Shown in pieces: positions 59,102 to 64,000 of a stretch of DNA of 64,000 nucleotides (its first letter is position 1; each line of letters begins with the position of its first letter). A model generated the notes under the pieces. The model was given only the letters and a program-made list of their open reading frames with translations, was not told where the DNA came from and searched no databases. The stretch spans positions 43,515-107,514 of the forward strand of contig JALSJP010000002.1 in the NCBI GenBank assembly GCA_026989265.1. The letters are read 5' to 3'. The position numbers and the translations under genes are program-made. The DNA comes from Micavibrio sp. GTDB taxonomy: Bacteria > Pseudomonadota > Alphaproteobacteria > Micavibrionales > Micavibrionaceae.

Positions 59102-59211
59102 TTTTTAAACTAAAGCTTGCGACTGCAAGCTCGGCGGAAGTCCGCCGTTTTTAAACTAAAGCTTGCGACTGCAAGATCGGCGGAAGTCCGCCGTTTTTAA
59201 ACTAAAGCTTT
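59102..59211 (+). repeat. Paired-hairpin repeat, two tandem 46-base units plus a partial third
   Basis: Units at 59102 and 59148 each hold hairpin 1 (agcttgc, gact, gcaagc) and hairpin 2 (cggcgg, aagt, ccgccg). The second unit has one change in hairpin 1 (gcaagat). A third copy stops after aaactaaagcttt. Confidence 0.9.
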
Positions 59212-59280
59212 AAGGGTTCGAGCTGTTATTCCTCATATTTATAGCTCCCCTTATCCGCATTAAAGCTATCGAAGAAGAGC

Positions 59281-59316
59281 AGCCCCTTATTCCTTGTGAG
59301 TAGGGGGTTGTTGCTT
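59281..59316 (+). terminator. Possible terminator before the 303-residue gene
   Basis: agcccct...agggggtt stem with a bulge and G-U pairs, followed by a T-rich ttgcttttc run. It would end the preceding structural transcript before the promoter at 59320. Confidence 0.4.
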
Positions 59317-59319
59317 TTC

Positions 59320-59348
59320 TTGACTTTTCATAACGATAAGTGTATGGT
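59320..59348 (+). promoter_or_regulatory. Promoter of the 303-residue cargo gene
   Basis: TTGACT (59320-59325), 17-base spacer, TATGGT (59343-59348), about 29 bases before the ATG at 59377. Confidence 0.65.
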
Positions 59349-59376
59349 GCGCTAAATAATAGTGAGGATTGGTTAA

Positions 59377-60288
59377 ATGAATAAAAAAGAAATCGAAAAA
59401 GCACAACTTTTTGACGTATTTGCTTCTTATATTGATAGGAAGGTTATTCCAAATTTAGTGTCTAGTGGCTTAATGCCTACTGATGACAATAAGGTAATGG
59501 CAGTGCTTAAAAGGTATAATAAAATTAAAGTTTTTGTTGAGGTTGATTCAGAGGCTAATGTTTCAGTTAGGAGAGGCAAGGGTGAATTTCATCTCAGGCG
59601 TGATAAAGCTCAGGCTTGTGGCTATAGATTGTTTGAAGGGGATGTTTCTGATGCTAGAATAGTTACAATGTTAGCGCATTTAAATAGCGGAACTGAGGGT
59701 GAGCTGAAATTTAAAGATAGTGCCGTGTTTTTAAAGGAAGAGGCGCAAGAGAATAATGATAGAAAATTGAAAAGCACGAGAAAAGCTAATAAAAAGCTTT
59801 TAAAGCGTAGGGCTAAAGCCTTGGATGGAGTAGGGGAAAAGGTCAAAGAGGTATCTAAAATTCTCAACCTTTCATCTGCCCGTTTAACATTAGATGAAGA
59901 TGGGCGTTTACTTAGAACGGCTAAAGCTGAAATTAGGGGGCATGATGGCGTGGTTACCTATGTAGAGGTTGAGCCAAACTCTGATTTTTTGATTACTAGG
60001 TTTGGCAGATCAATTTCTGTAACTGCGGGAGCTGGTGGTGATTTTGAGATTGCTGCAAAGGGAAACATGTCTGGAGCAACTCAACTTGAAATGTTAGAGG
60101 CTGTTAGTGGAGGCAATACTAATTCTGAAATTAGTACTAGAGAGTTAGCATTTAAATATGCAGCTCAAAAAATGGAACCATTAAAGGCGGCTTCCCCTGA
60201 AGGAAATCATGTTATTATATTTAGTCGCGATGAAGTTAGTGATGCTGCTCAAAATGCGTTCAACGCCTTGGATATAGACCCACTGTAA
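59377..60288 (+). CDS. Cargo gene in phage cluster, unknown 303-residue protein
   Basis: No family recognised. The order seems to be a mixed N-terminal domain (about 1-125), a Lys/Arg-rich helical linker (RKLKSTRKANKKLLKRRAKA, about 128-150), then a second domain (about 165-260) with TYVEVEPNSDFLITRFGRS. Soluble, with few Cys. Base composition and codon choice look less phage-like than the flanking structural genes. It has its own promoter and terminator and separates the post-capsid gene from tail tubular A. Confidence 0.78.
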   Translation: MNKKEIEKAQLFDVFASYIDRKVIPNLVSSGLMPTDDNKVMAVLKRYNKIKVFVEVDSEANVSVRRGKGEFHLRRDKAQACGYRLFEGDVSDARIVTMLAHLNSGTEGELKFKDSAVFLKEEAQENNDRKLKSTRKANKKLLKRRAKALDGVGEKVKEVSKILNLSSARLTLDEDGRLLRTAKAEIRGHDGVVTYVEVEPNSDFLITRFGRSISVTAGAGGDFEIAAKGNMSGATQLEMLEAVSGGNTNSEISTRELAFKYAAQKMEPLKAASPEGNHVIIFSRDEVSDAAQNAFNALDIDPL

Positions 60289-60313
60289 ATAATTTATATA
60301 TTAATGGATTACC

Positions 60314-60341
60314 AGCCTCGCATTTCGCGGGGCTTTTTTTT
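60314..60341 (+). terminator. Terminator of the 303-residue cargo gene
   Basis: Stem agcctcgc/gcggggct with one G-U pair, five-base loop, then eight T. Confidence 0.85.
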
Positions 60342-60377
60342 GTGTTTGTAACTAATAACTAAAATGGAGATTTTAAA

Positions 60378-60947
60378 ATGGCATTATCAGATATAGCGCT
60401 ATGCAGTAGAGCGCTTATAAGAATTGGAGCTGCTCCAATTACAAGTTTTAACGATGGCAGCGCGGAAAGCGAGATCGCAGGAATTTTATTTGACGGAGCG
60501 CGGGACGCTCTATTATCCGCTTATGCTTGGAGCTTTGCTAGCGGGCAAGTAGTACTTAACCAGCTAAGCACCGCGCCAGTAGCGGATTATGATTATGCAT
60601 ATGCGCTCCCCAATGATTTTTTGCGGGCGTTAAGCGCAGGCTCGGGGACGCGCGGACGCGGGCTTAATTACCGAATATCGGGAAATGTTTTGCATACAAA
60701 CGCATCTGACGTGGTGCTAAGTTATGTCTATCGCCCAGCAGAAGAAAGCTTCCCGCCATATTTTGACCAAGCGCTGATAACAAGGCTTTCGGCGGAGTTT
60801 ACCATTCCTGTAACGGAAAATACCTCGCGGGCTGAGGCTATGTTTGCTATGGCAGAAAAGGAATATATGAGAGCAAGGCAAATCGACGCGCAGCAAGACA
60901 CGCCAAACGCAATTGAGGACTTCACTCTTATTGATGTTCGAGGTTAG
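60378..60947 (+). CDS. Tail tubular protein A (T7 gp11-like)
   Basis: Forms the ring below the portal that connects the tail in podoviruses. A 189-residue protein with the conserved start ALSDIALCSRALIRIGAAPI, then DGARDALLSAYAWSFASGQ near 56, YALPNDFLRAL near 81 and a YDQAL-like segment (YFDQALITRLSAEFTIPVT) near 127. Length is close to T7 gp11. RBS atggag. Followed by the small unknown gene at 61022. Confidence 0.9.
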   Translation: MALSDIALCSRALIRIGAAPITSFNDGSAESEIAGILFDGARDALLSAYAWSFASGQVVLNQLSTAPVADYDYAYALPNDFLRALSAGSGTRGRGLNYRISGNVLHTNASDVVLSYVYRPAEESFPPYFDQALITRLSAEFTIPVTENTSRAEAMFAMAEKEYMRARQIDAQQDTPNAIEDFTLIDVRG

Positions 60948-61021
60948 TTTTGTTTGACATAGCTATTTTTTTGTGTAACCATGCAAGGCATATGCAATTG
61001 AAAATCTATGGAGTTGGAATT

Positions 61022-61216
61022 ATGGGCGTTGAAAAACCAAGCATTATTGAATTAAGAATGAAAATGTTTAACCGTATAGTTGAGTTTGAGGGCAAGCCTG
61101 TTGATATGGGTAACCTTGATGATGTTCAAATGATAAGTGATAGTGGCATTGACCCTCTTAATGATAGAGATGTGGAAAATCATAGAATAGCTTTTTCATT
61201 GATGGATATTGATTAG
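61022..61216 (+). CDS. Small unknown gene between tail genes
   Basis: The ATG at 61022 has ggag 8 bases upstream, giving 64 residues: MGVEKPSIIELRMKMFNRIV, then FEGKPVDMGNLDDVQMISD and a short acidic end. An in-frame TTG at 60950 would add a Cys/His-rich leader that looks unlike a protein start. No family recognised. A further short frame (61222-61311, 29 residues) follows, but its ribosome-binding site is only 3 bases away, so I do not call it. A terminator lies at 61339. Confidence 0.55.
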   Translation: MGVEKPSIIELRMKMFNRIVEFEGKPVDMGNLDDVQMISDSGIDPLNDRDVENHRIAFSLMDID

Positions 61217-61338
61217 GAATTATGTGCCATAAAATAAAAGGAATTCCTAACGAGAATCTTGATAAGTCTAAAATTTCAGAAAATTATGATATAGATGAAC
61301 TTGGAATGTAGTGTTTTATGTGTTTATATTATAAGGAT

Positions 61339-61366
61339 AAGCCCGCCGTTTGTGCGGGTTTTTTAT
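61339..61366 (+). terminator. Terminator after the small tail-cluster gene
   Basis: agcccgc/gcgggtt stem with a seven-base loop, then six T. Confidence 0.8.
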
Positions 61367-61536
61367 TGCTTTGCGCCTCTACATTTACACATCATTGTCA
61401 TCCCGTTGGAACTCGTAAGAGTGCTTAAATTAACGGGATCTAGAGAATGTAGTCCCGATCGAGTTGGAAATGCTTCGAGTCTTCGTGGTTAGAAATTAAC
61501 CACAGCGGGCGCTGGAATGACAGATAAAAAACCACA
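61367..61536. repeat. Intergenic region with dispersed repeats before tail tubular B
   Basis: Contains gtcatcccgtt...aacgggat palindromes, an actcgtaagagt hairpin and the block cttcgagtcttcgtgg (61473-61488), which is the inverse of a block at 49132. No gene is supported here. Confidence 0.5.
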
Positions 61537-61678
61537 AAACATAGATTAACCATGAACAGTGATTTTCATTTTAATGAAAATTGTACCGAGCAAGAAGCAA
61601 TGCGTATGCATTGTTCGTTTTATAAAAGCAAACAACGCGATGCGTTGCTTTGCATGAGGCGCACGATAGTGCGGAAAA
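61537..61678 (+). repeat. Duplicated hairpin leader, copy 2 with inserted hairpins (before tail tubular B)
   Basis: Matches the leader at 53357: hairpin attttcatt/aatgaaaat, tgtaccgagcaag, and at the end aggcgcacgatagtgcgg. Between the last two parts copy 2 carries about 60 extra bases containing the hairpins caatgc-gtat-gcattg and caacgc-gat-gcgttg. Ends 18 bases before the ATG at 61696, as copy 1 does before the portal gene. Confidence 0.85.
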
Positions 61679-61695
61679 TTAAAGAAAGAATAATC

Positions 61696-63594
61696 ATGAC
61701 ACGTATAAGAGATATAAAAACGACATTTACCGCGGGCGAAGTGTCGCGCGAGCTATTGGGGCGCGGAGATTTGCGCGCATATGATAACGGCGCGTTAGCC
61801 CTTCGCAATGTGTTCATAAACCCAACAGGCGGAGCATCTCGCCGCTTTGGGCTTGGCTATATTGACGCGGCGGCGGGCAACGGCAAATTAATAGCGTTCG
61901 AGTTTAATACGCAGCAAACCGCATTGCTCGTCATAACTAACGGGCAAATTGACGTTTATTCGGGCGGAGTGAAAGAGACCACCATTACCTCGCCATGGTC
62001 GGAGGCTCAAATTACCCAGCTAGCATGGACGCAAAGCGCGGATACTTTGCTATTCACCCATCCTGATACAACGCCAAAAAAGCTTGTGCGCTCAGGCGGT
62101 GGAGTTTGGACACTTAGTGATTGGAGCTTTTTCACCAATAATAATATCATAAATCAGCCATATTTTAAATTCGTGGATAGCGATGTAACCCTAACCCCAA
62201 GCGGCACTACGGGGGTTATAACGCTCACAGCGTCAAATGACGTATTCACGCTGCAACATGAAAATACACGTATTCGCTTTCGTGGCAAAGAAATGGAGGT
62301 AACGGATTACTCTTCACCAACTGTTATAACCGTAAATATTATTGAAGATCTGCCCGATACTAGTTCCAGTATTGACTGGTTCGAGCAAGCTTTTAGCGCA
62401 GCGCGTGGATACCCTGTGAGCGTGGCTTTCCATCAAGATCGTCTCGTTATTGGTGGTTCTCGTGATCTGCCAAATCGCCTGTGGTTTTCAAAATCAGGTG
62501 ACTTATTCAACTTTGATTTAGGAAGCGGGCTTGACGATGAAGCAATAGAGTTTTCGATTTTATCAGACCAAGTAAATGCCGTGCGCGGGATATTTTCCTC
62601 TAGGCATTTGCAAGTATTTACCAGCGGCGCAGAATGGATGGTTAGCGGTGATCCGCTCACCCCTTCATCAGTGCAAATACGCAGGCAAACCCGCACAGGA
62701 TCACGCATTGATCGCTATATCCCGCCTGTTAATGTTGACGGCGCGACGCTTTATGTTGCGCGAAACGGGCAGGAAATCCATGAATATCTCTATACCGATT
62801 TAGAGGCAGCCTACACCTCAACCGATTTAGCGCTGCTCTCAAGGCATGTTATAGAAGATCCAATAGACCAAGATTACGACCAGAAAAACCGCTTGCTATT
62901 TGTAGTGCGCGGGGACGGTAAATTCGCAAGCCTCACAGCTTTTAGAGCCGAAGCCGTATCGGCTTGGACGCTGCATGAAACTGATGGCTTGGTGAAATCT
63001 GTTTCGGTTGTGGGCGATGATGTTTATATGCTGATCGAGCGGGGCGGCGCTTATTTTATTGAGCAATTAGACGCTAGCCTTTATTTAGACTCCGCATTAT
63101 CGGGTCAAGTAGGAACTCCCGCAAGCGTGTGGTCAGGGCTAGATCATCTAGAGGGCAAAATAGTTTCGATTGTAGCAGAAGGCGCATTAAGCCAAGATCA
63201 ACTGGTGCAAGGCGGGTCAGTGACCCTAAGTGAGCCTGCAAGCTCGGTTCAAATTGGTTTGGCTTACACTCATATTATTGAGCCACTTCCGCCAAATGAA
63301 GTTGGCAAGGTTGGTGCGGGCAGGAAATTGCGCCTTATTGAGGCGATATTTCGCTTGAAAGACACGGCTTCTCTAAGGCTTGATATTGGACGTGGAGCAA
63401 AGGATATCGCGCTAGAGCAGTTCGGGGAAACTCAGATATTAGACGGCGGCATGAGCGTAATTAGCGGCGATGTTAAGGTTAGGGCTTTGGGATGGCAAAA
63501 AGACGGCACAAAACCGCTATGGAGAATAGAGCAATCCGCCCCCCTGCCGTTTGAACTGTTGTCCGTAAGTACGGAGATTAAGGTGAATGACTAA
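61696..63594 (+). CDS. Tail tubular protein B (T7 gp12-like)
   Basis: Forms the tail nozzle of podovirus particles. I choose ATG 61696, giving 632 residues with the usual start TRIRDIKTTFTAGEVSREL and RGDLRAYDNGALALRNVFI near 31. A longer in-frame reading from 61552 would translate the hairpin leader and is rejected. Later family marks are GYPVSVAFHQDRLVIGGS near 245 and RLWFSKSGDLFNFD. The frame is intact and full length. A hairpin array follows. Confidence 0.9.
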   Translation: MTRIRDIKTTFTAGEVSRELLGRGDLRAYDNGALALRNVFINPTGGASRRFGLGYIDAAAGNGKLIAFEFNTQQTALLVITNGQIDVYSGGVKETTITSPWSEAQITQLAWTQSADTLLFTHPDTTPKKLVRSGGGVWTLSDWSFFTNNNIINQPYFKFVDSDVTLTPSGTTGVITLTASNDVFTLQHENTRIRFRGKEMEVTDYSSPTVITVNIIEDLPDTSSSIDWFEQAFSAARGYPVSVAFHQDRLVIGGSRDLPNRLWFSKSGDLFNFDLGSGLDDEAIEFSILSDQVNAVRGIFSSRHLQVFTSGAEWMVSGDPLTPSSVQIRRQTRTGSRIDRYIPPVNVDGATLYVARNGQEIHEYLYTDLEAAYTSTDLALLSRHVIEDPIDQDYDQKNRLLFVVRGDGKFASLTAFRAEAVSAWTLHETDGLVKSVSVVGDDVYMLIERGGAYFIEQLDASLYLDSALSGQVGTPASVWSGLDHLEGKIVSIVAEGALSQDQLVQGGSVTLSEPASSVQIGLAYTHIIEPLPPNEVGKVGAGRKLRLIEAIFRLKDTASLRLDIGRGAKDIALEQFGETQILDGGMSVISGDVKVRALGWQKDGTKPLWRIEQSAPLPFELLSVSTEIKVND

Positions 63595-63632
63595 TTCTAG
63601 TAACTTATTTTCACTTTTGCACGTTGTTATTA

Positions 63633-64000
63633 CTTTAAACCCAAAGGATGAGACTTCATCCTCGTGGCTAATGCCACGCTTTTAAACCTAAAGGATGAGA
63701 CTTCATCCTCGTGGCTAATGCCACGCTTTTAAACCCAAAGGATGAGACTTCATCCTCGGCGGGAGTCCGCCGTTTTTTAAACTCAAAGGATGAGACTTCA
63801 TCCTCGTGGCTAATGCCACGCTTTTAAACCCAAAGGATGAGACTTCATCCTCGGCGGGAGTCCGCCGTTTTTAAAACTCAAAGGATGAGACTTCATCCTC
63901 GTGGCTAATGCCACGCTTTTAAACCCAAAGGATGAGACTTCATCCTCGGCGGGAGTCCGCCGTTTTTAAAACTCAAAGGATGAGACTTCATCCTCGTGGC
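63633..64000 (+). repeat. Alternating paired-hairpin array, eight units, running off the window
   Basis: Hairpin 1 (aggatga, gact, tcatcct) starts at 63645, 63692, 63739, 63787, 63834, 63882, 63929 and 63977, a 47-48 base period. Hairpin 2 is of two kinds: A (gtggc, taat, gccac) and B (ggcgg, gagt, ccgcc), in the order A A B A B A B A. Each unit ends gcttttaaaccc or gtttttaaact. No spacers are unique, so this is not CRISPR. The array continues beyond 64000. Confidence 0.92.

Larger units (their letters stand above)
52239..64000 (+). mobile_element. Partial podovirus-type structural module (prophage remnant or domesticated particle genes)
   Basis: Portal, scaffold, capsid and two tail tubular genes appear in the order of T7-like/podovirus morphogenesis clusters, preceded by three small phage-type genes. 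No integrase, terminase, replication, lysis or repressor gene is seen within the window; the right end may continue beyond 64000. Cargo genes and hairpin repeats sit between structural genes. The left boundary abuts the host HTH-pyrE gene without a visible attachment-site repeat. Confidence 0.8.

Noticed and set aside
61552..61695. N-terminal extension of tail tubular B
   Set aside because: The extra codons translate the duplicated hairpin leader, which also occurs before the portal gene out of the coding context; the usual family start is at 61696.
63633..64000. CRISPR array
   Set aside because: The units are periodic (47-48 bases), but the sequences between the repeated hairpins are not unique: they are two recurring hairpins. 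No cas gene is nearby.

Overview
The window is a stretch of an AT-rich alphaproteobacterial chromosome followed by a partial, domesticated-looking podovirus module. Alphaproteobacterial markers are a PodJ-like polarity protein, a zeta-type F1-ATPase inhibitor (DUF1476), a three-gene transhydrogenase (PntAA/PntAB/PntB), a C-minus L36, and the HTH type otherwise seen in alphaproteobacterial S24 repressors. I cannot place it below class level.

Layout, left to right. Positions 2-6441 hold the end of an RND efflux pump, MTA phosphorylase, the PodJ-like protein, SlyX, a tRNA-dihydrouridine synthase and a peptidoglycan amidase. RNase P RNA follows at 6489-6887, then hairpin repeats and a small membrane-protein gene. 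Positions 7630-28238 are the dcw cell-wall/division cluster: MraZ operator, mraZ, rsmH, ftsL, ftsI, murE, an unknown gene in the murF position, mraY, murD, ftsW, murG, murC, murB, then a reversed two-gene block (membrane-anchored MurF-like ligase and alpha/beta hydrolase), ddl, ftsQ, ftsA, ftsZ and a terminator. Positions 28258-35144 hold a cation-diffusion transporter with a Cys/Lys-rich exported peptide, lpxC, bamD, recN and ligA. Positions 35147-41216, mostly minus strand, hold a lysophospholipase-like hydrolase, pnt genes and an unknown HEIGGH metalloprotease. Then come L36, the elongasome operon mreB-mreC-mreD-mrdA-mrdB, the grxD-bolA-zeta inhibitor set, purC, an unknown protein, NAD kinase and an unusual HTH-orotate phosphoribosyltransferase fusion.

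From about 52239 to the end is a T7/podovirus-style structural cluster: small entry genes, portal, scaffold, major capsid, small post-capsid protein, tail tubular A and tail tubular B. No terminase, integrase, replication or lysis gene is visible here. The cluster is interrupted by cargo genes with their own promoters and terminators (a two-gene cassette with a degenerate ImmA/IrrE-like protein, a 303-residue unknown protein, a PilZ gene on the opposite strand).

The phage genes are also punctuated by a modular family of paired short hairpins whose stems vary while their loops stay the same. A larger duplicated hairpin leader lies before both the portal and tail tubular B genes. The same paired-hairpin family follows rnpB, about 46 kb away, and forms an alternating eight-unit array that runs off the right edge.

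Most genes act in three linked tasks: making peptidoglycan precursors (Mur enzymes, MraY, MurG, Ddl), using them in division (Fts proteins) or elongation (Mre/Mrd proteins), and building the outer membrane (LpxC, BamD). The most unusual items are the HTH-PyrE fusion with a palindrome beside its putative promoter, the relocated membrane MurF, the hairpin repeat family and the cargo genes within the phage module.
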